Assembly: GCF_002217475.1 (NCBI RefSeq)
Contig: NZ_MUHH01000031.1
Coordinates: 27,415 to 91,414, forward strand
Length of the DNA: 64,000 nt
Direction of reading: 5' to 3'
Source: Flavobacterium tructae
GTDB lineage: Bacteria > Bacteroidota > Bacteroidia > Flavobacteriales > Flavobacteriaceae
The position numbers were made by a program, and so were the translations under genes. This document shows positions 26,201 through 33,733 of the stretch, in pieces. Numbering within the stretch: position 1 is the first letter of the stretch; every line of letters starts with the position of its first letter. The notes beneath the pieces were generated by a model. That model did no database searches and was not told where the DNA came from. It saw only the letters and a list, made by a program, of their open reading frames with translations.

Positions 26201-26764
26201 ACAATACCGGCAGAGGTTGTAATTGAAGGGAATTTAATGATTTGTAAAGGGGACAGTACTGTTTTGAAGGTGAGCATTCCTTCAAATCATACAATTAAGT
26301 CCTATCAATGGGAAGTCGATGGCAATGCTATCTCCGGAGCAAGTACGAATACTTATGTTGCAACTCAGGAAGGAAATTATACCGTTAATGTTGTTACCAG
26401 TAAGGAATGTTATTTACTTTCGTCTGTGGCAAAAGTGGTTTTTTTAAACAAAGAAGATTGTGAGTTACAAAAACCTGAATTAACCGAATTGGATTATCCT
26501 AAGTTTTTTACACCTAATAGTGATGGATATAATGATACCTGGCATGTAAATAATCTGGAGAATTTCAATAAATTAGAGATCGATATTTTTGACAGATATG
26601 GTAAGTTCATCATTCATTTGACTAAAGATACTCCGGGATGGGATGGCACTTATAGAAACAGTCCTGTTTTTGCTTCAGATTATTGGTTTGTTCTAACGTA
26701 TGAAGAGATAAATAACCCGGGGATTACAAAACAGATTAGAAGTCATTTTTCTTTAAAAAGGTAG
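23276..26764 (+). CDS. T9SS-secreted multidomain protein with CBM2-like N-terminus and four tandem repeats
   Basis: This is a 1162-residue protein with a signal peptide (LLLLFFLFNLNNAYS). Residues ~25-125 (VLDFKVHNNTNASIPDYSFVFNW..WGDVLPVGTTTYSVTMDY) look like a family 2 carbohydrate-binding module. Residues ~140-500 form a Trp/Tyr-rich domain (GWAIGMAVSHSLFTNLMGFEAMSVNEYF, MGGSWMEMF, NQGMNSG) that I cannot assign; a lysozyme-like hydrolase is possible but not shown. Four repeats of about 93 residues start near 609, 702, 793 and 884, each with GPF-IEYE-NG..QSP-TI and TYRLTKIS. An Ig-like unit follows, then a type B C-terminal domain (FFTPNSDGYNDTW to the end). It follows the chitinase gene in the same orientation, so a role on chitin or cell walls is likely. 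Confidence 0.78.
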   Translation: MMKFYKIPLLLLFFLFNLNNAYSQVSYEFCMTGKYGNTIVLDFKVHNNTNASIPDYSFVFNWKGVSNVIMWSGMDVIQNGDNGIVELKKTTWGDVLPVGTTTYSVTMDYVPGMFPPGQGTLNGTPIKGITCYTPPATENFKCEKNFSSICAIKPAGPNGNEIKIGEGSVWAWGQRVDVYIPENRKGWAIGMAVSHSLFTNLMGFEAMSVNEYFATTIQEINAGCEGSKLIAPGWVTKKYPNQDLINGGVNCYDTTGKVAAGYFQQEMGGSWMEMFMNYPCFIPQVPKNNFISDPAIGASFEFQSIIKTYHDYRNIAFWQYVKCWNPIGFIKDSKDPYAAVKILALAYNQGMNSGAFEPVFVKNRANAVAATNLMDYISPASPSGLDRLYAEQINRLTKVLDDRVADISWTDAAIWGVTDKSAHTFRGFYDSQIEWSDVDEYIKKITPFYAAFGVTEANFRAAVKPVFDRINGGNSISFRYQMHDVIEAIVVFLPAFDPKKGLSETYGNESNGCYAPTARMEGFNGGCGKDLGLTVYFSGTPPYKFTYKRTDVSPEIVYPEITTSQNPYSINSASLSEGTYAIVAISDANSAGEVVCEPIEIKNVGVAISAKLVKDGGGTCTGTGAGVKVEISGTGSGPFIIEYEINGVVQSPVTINNTGLYPLIVASAKEGTYRLTKISTGGCTSVLDDTIVIDKEIPASASAKLTRYGGVSCSGLGSGIQVNITSTKSGPFTIEYEINGTVQSPVTISSTGLHTLIMAPANVGTYRLTKISVEGCDFLLDDTLIIYGGVPPKASAELIKYGGNACLGENSGVQVEIMSPDSGPFVIEYEINGIPQSPVTINDAGLHTLVTAPSKAGIYRITKISTGGCSFSLDNTLVIDNEEPFTANTKLVKYGGDFCLGENSGIQAEITSKDQGPFTIDYELNGIAQSPITINNTGLHTLIESPAKEGTYRLTKISTRSCSLLMDDVLIIEENTIPAEVVIEGNLMICKGDSTVLKVSIPSNHTIKSYQWEVDGNAISGASTNTYVATQEGNYTVNVVTSKECYLLSSVAKVVFLNKEDCELQKPELTELDYPKFFTPNSDGYNDTWHVNNLENFNKLEIDIFDRYGKFIIHLTKDTPGWDGTYRNSPVFASDYWFVLTYEEINNPGITKQIRSHFSLKR

Positions 26765-26798
26765 TTTGAAATTTTTTTTGGAAGCAAAAAAAGGGCTC

Positions 26799-27458
26799 TC
26801 ATCGTTTATCCTCTTTTGAATAATTAGAAACTCCATTTATATTAATTTCATTTCCTAAAAAACGAGGCTCGCGATTTCTTATAACGTCAAAAAAAGACTT
26901 AAAAATAGAACCGTATTCTCTAAAAGTCACATATTGATATCCCAGATATTCTCCTTTGTTGGCAGAAAATCCAATTGATTTTACTCCAAGTTTTTGTCCA
27001 ATGTAAATGGCCCTGTTTAAGTGATATTCCTGAGAAATTAAAGTTGCTTTTTTAATTTTAAAAATATATGAGGCCCTGTACATAGTGGAGTAAGTGTCAA
27101 AGCCGGCGTAATCAATAAATATTTTAGTAGTGTCAACTCCGTGATTGAAACAATAGGTTTTCATAACAGTAAGTTCATCATATTCATCTCTGCCATTGTC
27201 GCCTGAAAGCAGAATTTTATCTATTTTATGTGTTTTATACAATGGAATTCCGGCATCCAGTCTGTCTTTTAAATATTTACTTGGCTGATCACCGTTGATT
27301 CCGGCTCCAAAAATAATTCCCACTTCATTTTTTGGAAGATTATTTACAGTGTGATAAATCAAATTACTAGTTGAGGATTTGACATACCAATTAATAGAAA
27401 TGATTGCAATAACCCCAATGATGAAAAGGTAAATTAGTTTTTTGAGAAGTTTTTTCAA
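26799..27458 (-). CDS. SanA/YdcF-family (DUF218) membrane protein
   Basis: This 219-residue protein has one N-terminal membrane segment (LIYLFIIGVIAIISINWYV) and a DUF218 domain: VGIIFGAGINGDQPS, YLKDRLDAGIPLY, ILLSGDNGRDEYDELTVMK, FIDYAGFDTYSTMYRA and LISQEYHLNRAIYIGQKLGV. These are the usual blocks of SanA/ElyC-type proteins, which influence the cell envelope and vancomycin tolerance in enterobacteria; the reaction is unknown. The only possible start is a TTG at 27458, since an in-frame stop lies just upstream and no ATG occurs before the conserved region. It ends 34 nt from the convergent T9SS gene. Confidence 0.85.
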   Translation of the reverse strand: MKKLLKKLIYLFIIGVIAIISINWYVKSSTSNLIYHTVNNLPKNEVGIIFGAGINGDQPSKYLKDRLDAGIPLYKTHKIDKILLSGDNGRDEYDELTVMKTYCFNHGVDTTKIFIDYAGFDTYSTMYRASYIFKIKKATLISQEYHLNRAIYIGQKLGVKSIGFSANKGEYLGYQYVTFREYGSIFKSFFDVIRNREPRFLGNEININGVSNYSKEDKR

Positions 27459-27540
27459 TTTGAATTTCGAAGATAAAGGTTAAAAGTAATGGTGAAGATA
27501 AGTAAAATTATTTATGGTATTGTAGTGAGATCGAATCAAA

Positions 27541-27568
27541 AAAACCGAAGTATTTCTACCTCGGTTTT
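27541..27568 (-). terminator. Terminator between the M3 peptidase and the SanA-like gene
   Basis: AAAACCGA (27541-27548) pairs with TCGGTTTT (27561-27568). On the minus strand a T run follows, placing it downstream of the M3 peptidase gene. The corresponding stem in the duplicate at 15.2 kb is destroyed. Confidence 0.7.
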
Positions 27569-27602
27569 AAATATATCTAATACGTTAAGAAGTCTGAAAA
27601 TC

Positions 27603-29630
27603 TTAAAGTAATCCTGCTCTTTTCAATAGAGCTTCCGGTTTTGGTTCCTGACCTCTGAAACGTTTGTATAAAGTCATCGGATGCTCAGTTCCTCCTTTTG
27701 AGAGAACATTGTCTCTGAATTTTGCAGCGACTTCGTAATTGAAGATCCCGTTTTCCTGAAAATATTCAAAAGCATCAGCATCCAGTACTTCTGCCCATTT
27801 ATAACTGTAATATCCTGAAGAATAACCGCCCTGGAAAATATGAGAAAAGGCAGTACTCATTGCATTCTCTTTTACGTCTGGGTATAATTGAGTGTTCGCA
27901 AATTGCTCTGTTTCAAAAGTTTTTAGATCCGTAATACCTGTTGGATCCTGTCCGTGCCAGGCCATATCCAAAAGTCCAAAACTCAATTGACGCAAAGTGG
28001 CAAGACCTTCCTGAAAACTGGCACTTTCTTTAATTTTTTGAACATATTCGATCGGAATAATTTCATTCGTTTCGTAGTGATTGGCAAATAAAGCCAAAGC
28101 TTCAGGCTCGTAACACCAGTTTTCCATAATCTGACTTGGTAATTCTACAAAATCCCAAAATACAGAAGTTCCGGACAAGCTAGGGTAAGTGGTGTTGGCA
28201 AGCATCCCGTGTAAACCGTGACCAAATTCGTGAAACAAAGTAGTAACTTCATTAAACGTCAATAACGAAGGTTTGGTTTCTGTTGGTTTTGTAAAGTTGC
28301 AAACGTTCGAAATATGAGGTCTTTCGTTTGTGCCATCTTTTATATATTGCGATTTGAAAGAGGTCATCCAGGCTCCGTTTCGTTTTCCTCTTCTAGGGAA
28401 AAAATCCGCATAGAAAATAGCAACTAAATTGTTCTCTGCATCTTTTACCTCGTATGTCATCACTTCTTCGTGATATTTGTCGATATCAAAAACTTCCGTA
28501 AAAGTTAATCCATAAAGTTTTTTGGCAACTGTAAAAGCTCCGTCTAAAACTTTTTCCAATTGAAAATAAGGTTTCAGTTTTTCGTCATCTAAGTTGAAAA
28601 GCTGCTGTTTTAATTTTTCAGAATAATAAGCACCATCCCATTTTTCCAATTGTTCAATTCCGTCCAAATCTTTGGCAAAAGCGGTTAATTCAGCAAACTC
28701 TTTTTGGGCTGCAGGTTTTGCTTTGGCCAGCAAATCATTAAGGAAAGAAAAAACTTTTTCCGGACTCTCGGCCATTCTTTCCTCTAAAACAAAATGAGAA
28801 TGAGTTTTGTACCCTAATAAATTGGCTCTTTTAAAACGTAATTTGGCAATTGCCAGTACGTTCTCCTGATTGTCAAATTCGTTATTTTGAAAAGCTTTTG
28901 CGCCAAAGGCAATTGCCATTTTTTTGCGTAATTCACGATTATCGGCGTACGTTACAAACGGAATATAACTTGGATAATCCAAAGTGAAAATCCAGCCCTC
29001 TTTTTCCTGACTTTTAGCTAATAATCTCGCGGCTTCGATAGTGCCTTCCGGTAAACCTGCTAAATCTTTTTCATCAGTTAAATGCAACTCAAAAGCATTG
29101 GTTTCGGCCAAAACATTTTCGCCAAACTGCAGGCTTAATTTCGACAATTCTTTATCGATTTCACGTAAGTCTTCTTTTTTATCCTCAGGTAAATTGGCTC
29201 CGTTTCTAGAGAAGCTTTTGTATTTTTTATCCAAAAGCGTAGTTTGCTCCGGATTTAAATTCAGCTTTTCCTTTTGTTCGTAAACGGCTTTGATCTTGGC
29301 AAATAATGCTGCATTTAAGGTAATGTCATTTCCGAACTCCGAAAGTAAAGGAGAAACTTCCTGTGCAATTTTTTGCATCTCATCAGTGGTTTCTGCCGAA
29401 TTCAGATTGAAGAAAATACTGGAAAGACGATCCAGAACATCGCCTGTAAAATCCATTGCTACAACCGTATTTTCAAAAGTGGGTTCGTCCGGATTGTTTA
29501 CGATGGCATCAATTTCGGCTTTAGCCAAAGCAATTGCTTCGTTGAAAGCAGGAACATAATCTTCGATTTTGATCTGCGAAAAAGGTGCTGTATTGTGTTT
29601 GGTATTGAAATGTTGTGTTAAGATGCTCAT
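27603..29630 (-). CDS. M3-family zinc metallopeptidase (oligopeptidase, Dcp-like)
   Basis: This 675-residue cytoplasmic peptidase has no signal peptide. The zinc motif is HEFGHGLHGML with the following FWDFVELPSQIMENW providing the third ligand, the standard M3 arrangement. FPRRGKRNGAW and YSSGYYSYKWAEVLDADAF are further family blocks, and length fits the Dcp/oligopeptidase A type. The enzyme cleaves short peptides, with dipeptides released from the C-terminus if it is Dcp-like. The gene lies downstream of purE in the same orientation, with a long inverted repeat between them. Its 3' end and trailer are duplicated at 15.1 kb, which shows that sequence now 12 kb away was once joined to this locus. 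Confidence 0.92.
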   Translation of the reverse strand: MSILTQHFNTKHNTAPFSQIKIEDYVPAFNEAIALAKAEIDAIVNNPDEPTFENTVVAMDFTGDVLDRLSSIFFNLNSAETTDEMQKIAQEVSPLLSEFGNDITLNAALFAKIKAVYEQKEKLNLNPEQTTLLDKKYKSFSRNGANLPEDKKEDLREIDKELSKLSLQFGENVLAETNAFELHLTDEKDLAGLPEGTIEAARLLAKSQEKEGWIFTLDYPSYIPFVTYADNRELRKKMAIAFGAKAFQNNEFDNQENVLAIAKLRFKRANLLGYKTHSHFVLEERMAESPEKVFSFLNDLLAKAKPAAQKEFAELTAFAKDLDGIEQLEKWDGAYYSEKLKQQLFNLDDEKLKPYFQLEKVLDGAFTVAKKLYGLTFTEVFDIDKYHEEVMTYEVKDAENNLVAIFYADFFPRRGKRNGAWMTSFKSQYIKDGTNERPHISNVCNFTKPTETKPSLLTFNEVTTLFHEFGHGLHGMLANTTYPSLSGTSVFWDFVELPSQIMENWCYEPEALALFANHYETNEIIPIEYVQKIKESASFQEGLATLRQLSFGLLDMAWHGQDPTGITDLKTFETEQFANTQLYPDVKENAMSTAFSHIFQGGYSSGYYSYKWAEVLDADAFEYFQENGIFNYEVAAKFRDNVLSKGGTEHPMTLYKRFRGQEPKPEALLKRAGLL

Positions 29631-29663
29631 AGTATTTTTGTGTTACGCAAAGTTTCGCTAAGA

Positions 29664-29716
29664 AAACACAGAGCTTCGCAAAGTTTTTTAATTATTCTTT
29701 GCGAAGCTTTGTGTTT
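29664..29716. repeat. Long inverted repeat between purE and the M3 peptidase gene
   Basis: AAACACAGAGCTTCGCAAAG (29664-29683) and CTTTGCGAAGCTTTGTGTTT (29697-29716) are complementary over 20 bp with one mismatch, with a 13-nt A/T loop. Partial extra units (CGCAAAGTTTCGCTAAG) lie beside it. It looks like a flavobacterial intergenic repeat that could also end the purKE transcript. Confidence 0.7.
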
Positions 29717-29745
29717 GTTTTTGTGAATCTCTGTGGAATTAATTT

Positions 29746-30231
29746 TTACTTCTTTAATCCTTCAGCCGCTTTATTAACTGCCGCTTTTAATTCTTCTTTA
29801 TACGAAATAATAGTATCAAGTACTTTTTTATCGTGACTTCCAATGATTTGTGCGGCTAAGATTCCGGCATTTTTAGCACCGTTTAATGCTACTGTTGCAA
29901 CAGGAACTCCTCCTGGCATTTGAAGGATCGATAGTACCGAATCCCAACCATCAATAGAATTGCTTGATTTTACCGGAACTCCAATTACCGGAAGTGGCGA
30001 CATTGAGGCAACCATTCCTGGCAAGTGTGCAGCTCCTCCGGCTCCGGCAATAATTACCGAAATTCCGCGAGTGTGTGCATTTTTACTGAAATCGAATAGT
30101 TTTTCCGGCGTTCGGTGTGCCGAAACGATGTCTACTTCAACTTCAACATTAAATTGTTTTAATATGTCGATAGCATCCTGCATGACCGGCATGTCAGAGA
30201 TACTTCCCATTATGATGGCTACTTTACTCAT
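29746..30231 (-). CDS. purE: N5-carboxyaminoimidazole ribonucleotide mutase PurE
   Basis: This 161-residue enzyme moves the carboxyl group of N5-CAIR to give CAIR in purine synthesis. The motif order is typical: IIMGSISDMPVM at the N-terminus, VSAHRTPEKLFDF, IIAGAGGAAHLPGM, PVIGVPVKSSNSIDGWDSVLSILQMPGGVPVATVALNGAKNAGILA. Full length for a class I PurE. It lies 64 nt after purK in the same orientation, and the pair shares the promoter in front of purK. Confidence 0.97.
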   Translation of the reverse strand: MSKVAIIMGSISDMPVMQDAIDILKQFNVEVEVDIVSAHRTPEKLFDFSKNAHTRGISVIIAGAGGAAHLPGMVASMSPLPVIGVPVKSSNSIDGWDSVLSILQMPGGVPVATVALNGAKNAGILAAQIIGSHDKKVLDTIISYKEELKAAVNKAAEGLKK

Positions 30232-30295
30232 GTTTTTTTGTTTCAGGTTTTTCTGTTTCAGGTTTCAGACTGTTGACTGTGAATGAAAACTGCAA

Positions 30296-31444
30296 CTATT
30301 CACTAATCACTCTAATCGTATTCTTAACGTCTTCGGCAATTCTTCTCGCCTCAGACATGTCTTCATTTACGATGGTAACATGCCCCATTTTTCGGAAAGG
30401 GCGTGTTTGTTTTTTACCGTAAATATGTGGGGTAACACCGTTCCATCCCATAATGGTTTCGATATTTTCATAAACAACATCTCCCGAAAATCCTTCGGCA
30501 CCTACTAAATTAACCATAATTCCGGCAACTTTACTGTCGGTATTTCCCAAAGGAAGATCCAAAATTGCACGCAAATGATTTTCGAATTGCGAAGTATAAC
30601 TGGCTTCAATCGAGTAATGTCCTGAATTGTGCGGACGCGGAGCTACTTCATTTACTAAAATATCATCGTCATTAGTCTGAAACATTTCAACTGCCAAAAG
30701 ACCAACATGATTAAATTTTTCTGAAACATTTAAGGCAATCGCTCTCGCTTTTTCGGCTACTTTCTCATCAATTCTGGCAGGACAGATTACATATTCTACC
30801 TGGTTGGCTTCCGGATGAAATTCCATTTCAACAACCGGATACGTTTTTATTTCTCCTGATGGATTTCTACAGACAATAACAGCCAATTCGTTTTTAAACG
30901 GAATCATAGTTTCTGCAATGCATTCTACATTTGGTAAACTGTCCAGATCTGAAACCTGACGAATTACTTTTACGCCGTTTCCGTCGTAACCAAACTCAGT
31001 GCATTTCCAGACAAATGGTAGTTTTATATCTTGAATTTTAGCTTTTAGACCTTCTAAATTTTCAAAGCGCTCAAATGGTGCTGTTGGGATATGGTGATCG
31101 GAGTAAAATTGTTTTTGAATTCCTTTGTTTTGAATTCCTTTTAAGGTTTTAGGCGAAGGATAGATTTTCAAGCCTTCATTCTCTAATTGTGTCAGGGCTT
31201 CAAGGTTAACCAGTTCGATTTCAAAAGTCAGAATATCTACTTGTTTTCCAAAATTATAAACCGTTTCATAATCCATTAAATCCCCCTGAAAGAATTTATT
31301 GCAAGCAAATTTACTTGGAGCTTCGTCGCTTGGGTCTAGAACATAAGTTTGGATGTCAAATTTTCGGGTGTCAAACAAAAGCATTTTACCTAATTGTCCG
31401 CCGCCTAATATTCCTAATTTAAAATCAGAAGAAAAATAATTCAT
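30296..31444 (-). CDS. purK: N5-carboxyaminoimidazole ribonucleotide synthase PurK
   Basis: This 382-residue ATP-grasp enzyme carboxylates aminoimidazole ribonucleotide with bicarbonate and ATP. LGILGGGQLGKML at the N-terminus, VWKCTEFGYDGNGVKVI as the ATP-binding segment and NEVAPRPHNSGHYSIEA with the metal-binding residues are diagnostic. A full promoter precedes it, and purE follows. Normal length. Confidence 0.97.
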   Translation of the reverse strand: MNYFSSDFKLGILGGGQLGKMLLFDTRKFDIQTYVLDPSDEAPSKFACNKFFQGDLMDYETVYNFGKQVDILTFEIELVNLEALTQLENEGLKIYPSPKTLKGIQNKGIQKQFYSDHHIPTAPFERFENLEGLKAKIQDIKLPFVWKCTEFGYDGNGVKVIRQVSDLDSLPNVECIAETMIPFKNELAVIVCRNPSGEIKTYPVVEMEFHPEANQVEYVICPARIDEKVAEKARAIALNVSEKFNHVGLLAVEMFQTNDDDILVNEVAPRPHNSGHYSIEASYTSQFENHLRAILDLPLGNTDSKVAGIMVNLVGAEGFSGDVVYENIETIMGWNGVTPHIYGKKQTRPFRKMGHVTIVNEDMSEARRIAEDVKNTIRVISE

Positions 31445-31460
31445 TGTAGTTGTGTTTTTG

Positions 31461-31492
31461 CAAAGATACTTTTTAATCTTTTTTTAGCCAAA
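31461..31492 (-). promoter_or_regulatory. Promoter of purKE
   Basis: On the minus strand TTTG (31492 to 31489), 20 nt, then TATCTTTG (31468 to 31461) match the Bacteroidetes -33/-7 consensus. The box lies 16 nt before the purK ATG. Confidence 0.75.
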
Positions 31493-31576
31493 AAATCGTT
31501 TTGCACTATTTTTTTCGCCACGAATTCACGAATTTTTACTTTTTCTAACTTGGAAATATAATTCGTGGTAAAAATA

Positions 31577-32131
31577 CTATTTCTCTATTTTCTTTAAAAC
31601 TTCTTTGGCAACGGCTTTGTAAGCAGCAGAATGATCGCCATAATCCTTATTCAGAATAACTTGCAGTTCAGGGTGTATCCAGTCATAATGGTTGCCTAAT
31701 AGGTATAAAGTTCTGATTGAATAGGCCTTGGTCGCTACTTTTACATCATTGATAAGCCAGTCAAATGACGCTTCAATACAATCCTGCAGATTAGTTTCGG
31801 AAAGAGAAATGCCGTTTTCGAATTTGCTATAGTGAGCTTTTACGAGTAACTGAACAACTTTTGCGATAGGACGGATGGCACTTTCGTCTTTTAAAACTTT
31901 CAAATTCGAACAGAAAAAATCAAGATACGGTTGCAGCCAGATCAATTCTTCGTAAGAAACAAATTCCATAATCCAGCAGGCTTTATGATTGTTTTTGTCT
32001 GATGGAGAAAAACAAATTGAAACAAGTTCTTTAAATAAGGATGGGTTTTCTAAAACTTCGTTTGCAACATTAAGGCGGTTTTCCCGATAAGCTTTTACGT
32101 AGTCTAATTTCGTTTGTAATTCAGAAGACAT
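31577..32131 (-). CDS. Helical-repeat protein of unknown function
   Basis: This 184-residue cytoplasmic protein is built of alpha helices in short pairs (for example NEVLENPSLFKELVSICFS, WLQPYLDFFCSNLKVLKDES, SFDWLINDVKVATKAYSIRTLYLLG), which suggests HEAT-like repeats. Such proteins are sometimes labelled adenylosuccinate lyase in flavobacterial annotation because of their neighbours, but no lyase motif is present. It is transcribed away from hpt and towards purK. Function unknown. Confidence 0.75.
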   Translation of the reverse strand: MSSELQTKLDYVKAYRENRLNVANEVLENPSLFKELVSICFSPSDKNNHKACWIMEFVSYEELIWLQPYLDFFCSNLKVLKDESAIRPIAKVVQLLVKAHYSKFENGISLSETNLQDCIEASFDWLINDVKVATKAYSIRTLYLLGNHYDWIHPELQVILNKDYGDHSAAYKAVAKEVLKKIEK

Positions 32132-32312
32132 TTTGATGAGTTTAGGACAGGTCTAAAATAAGTAATTTAACGTTATGGTTTTAAAATCTGCTGATTTAAT
32201 AAAATCAGACCTGTTTTTAAGAAAAGATTTCTAAATAGTAAGTGATATTTAACATTCTTAAAAAAATAGGTATGCAGTTTGTTTTGATACCCGCAGTTTA
32301 TTTCTAATTCTG

Positions 32313-32320
32313 TATCTTTG
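32313..32320 (+). promoter_or_regulatory. -7 box of the hpt gene
   Basis: TATCTTTG matches TAnnTTTG and lies 24 nt before the hpt ATG. The nearest TTTTG upstream (32282-32286) is 26 nt away, longer than usual, so the -33 element is weak. Confidence 0.5.
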
Positions 32321-32344
32321 CGCATTATTTTAAATGTAAAAATA

Positions 32345-32875
32345 ATGATACAACTTCACGATAAACAATTTGTTCCGTTTATTTCGGCTAAAGAAATTGA
32401 TTTCGCTTTAAGTAAAATAGTAGCACAGGTAGAAGATGATTTTGGAGACGATACCCCAATTTTTATTGGTGTATTAAATGGGGCTTTCATGGTAGTTGCC
32501 GATTTTTTGAAGAGATACAAAGGCCTTTGTGAGGTTTCATTTATCAAAATGGCTTCTTATGAAGGAATTGAAAGTACCAATACGGTAAAAGAGTTAATAG
32601 GAATCAATCAGGATTTATCAGGAAGAACGGTTATTCTTATTGAAGATATTATTGATACGGGAAATACAATTGAAGAGTTGAAAAAACTGTTTAAAGCGCA
32701 AAATGTAAAGCATTTTAAAATTGCTACATTGTTTTTTAAGCCGGAAGCTTATAAAAAAGATATCAAAATAGATTATATCGGAATCAGAATTCCGAATAAA
32801 TTTATTGTAGGTTATGGACTGGATTATGATGGTTTGGGAAGAAATTTGCCCGAAGTTTATAAATTGGCAGAATAA
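32345..32875 (+). CDS. hpt: Hypoxanthine phosphoribosyltransferase
   Basis: This 176-residue type I phosphoribosyltransferase has the PRPP-binding loop VILIEDIIDTGNTIEEL, the PIFIGVLNGAFMVVADF segment with the L-N-G loop and PNKFIVGYGLDYDG near the C-terminus. It converts hypoxanthine or guanine with PRPP to IMP or GMP in purine salvage. The start is the ATG at 32345; an upstream TTG lies inside the -7 box. adk follows 74 nt later and both are probably co-transcribed. Confidence 0.95.
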   Translation: MIQLHDKQFVPFISAKEIDFALSKIVAQVEDDFGDDTPIFIGVLNGAFMVVADFLKRYKGLCEVSFIKMASYEGIESTNTVKELIGINQDLSGRTVILIEDIIDTGNTIEELKKLFKAQNVKHFKIATLFFKPEAYKKDIKIDYIGIRIPNKFIVGYGLDYDGLGRNLPEVYKLAE

Positions 32876-32949
32876 ATTTAAACACGCACACAACTATATA
32901 TTCATTTAAAACTTCTTGTAAAATAGAAGTCACAACACTTACTCATATT

Positions 32950-33522
32950 ATGATTAACATTGTTTTATTTGGAAAGCCAGGGGCAGGTAAAGGAACTCAG
33001 GCAGAATTTTTAAAAGAAAAGTACAAATTAACACACCTTTCGACAGGAGATATTTTTCGTTTTAACTTAAAAAATGACACAGATTTAGGAAAACAAGCGA
33101 GAGTTTTTATGGACAACGGAGAGTTAGTTCCGTGCGAAGTAACTACCGCAATGTTAATTGATGAGGTAAAAAAACATCCTGATACAGCAGGGTTTTTGTT
33201 CGATGGTTATCCTAGAACTTTAGATCAGGCAGAAGCTTTAGATCAATTTTTACCAACGATTGGATCAAGTGTAACGGCGACTGTTGCATTAGAAGCAGAT
33301 GATGAAATTCTAGTGGCTCGTTTGTTAGAAAGAGGAAAAACAAGTGGAAGAGCTGACGATCAGGACGAAGAGAAAATCAGAGTAAGATACCAGGAGTACA
33401 ATGAAAAAACAGCTCCGCTAATTGGATATTATAAAGAACAAAATAAGTTTCATGCCGTGAACGGTATCGGAACTATCGAAGAAATTACAGAGCGATTAAC
33501 GTCAGTTATAGATAATTTGTAG
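32950..33522 (+). CDS. adk: Adenylate kinase
   Basis: This 190-residue enzyme interconverts ATP plus AMP and two ADP. The P-loop is GKPGAGKGTQ at residues 7-16, followed by HLSTGDIFR, LFDGYPRTLDQA and LLERGKTSGRADDQDEEKIRVRYQEY. The LID is of the short type without zinc-binding cysteines. It follows hpt and precedes a membrane-protein gene. Confidence 0.97.
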   Translation: MINIVLFGKPGAGKGTQAEFLKEKYKLTHLSTGDIFRFNLKNDTDLGKQARVFMDNGELVPCEVTTAMLIDEVKKHPDTAGFLFDGYPRTLDQAEALDQFLPTIGSSVTATVALEADDEILVARLLERGKTSGRADDQDEEKIRVRYQEYNEKTAPLIGYYKEQNKFHAVNGIGTIEEITERLTSVIDNL

Positions 33523-33546
33523 AAGCTTTTTTCGGCTGTCGTTTCA

Positions 33547-33564
33547 TCCCGACTGCGATCGGGA
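33547..33564. repeat. Short palindromic intergenic element
   Basis: TCCCGA (33547-33552) and TCGGGA (33559-33564) form a small hairpin in the gap after adk, with T-rich sequence after it. It may act as a terminator or be a relic of an intergenic repeat. Nothing else is seen in the 210-nt gap. Confidence 0.4.
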
Positions 33565-33733
33565 CTTTTAAGAACTATTTTTCTTGTCATAAAACGTGCA
33601 TCTTTAGGTTGCTGTTTTCTGGGAAGAAAAATTAGTTTTTTAAGACAGGATTCTTTTGAATGATTGGGAGACGAAGTTTTAAGATGACAGAATTATCTTG
33701 ATGAAGACAATTTTATAACGAATAAACCAAAAA

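Noticed and set aside
15123..27660. Composite transposon between the direct repeats
   Set aside because: No transposase, integrase or terminal inverted repeats were seen; the repeats are a gene end and its trailer.
31577..32131. Adenylosuccinate lyase
   Set aside because: The protein is 184 residues and has none of the lyase signature; only its neighbours are purine genes.
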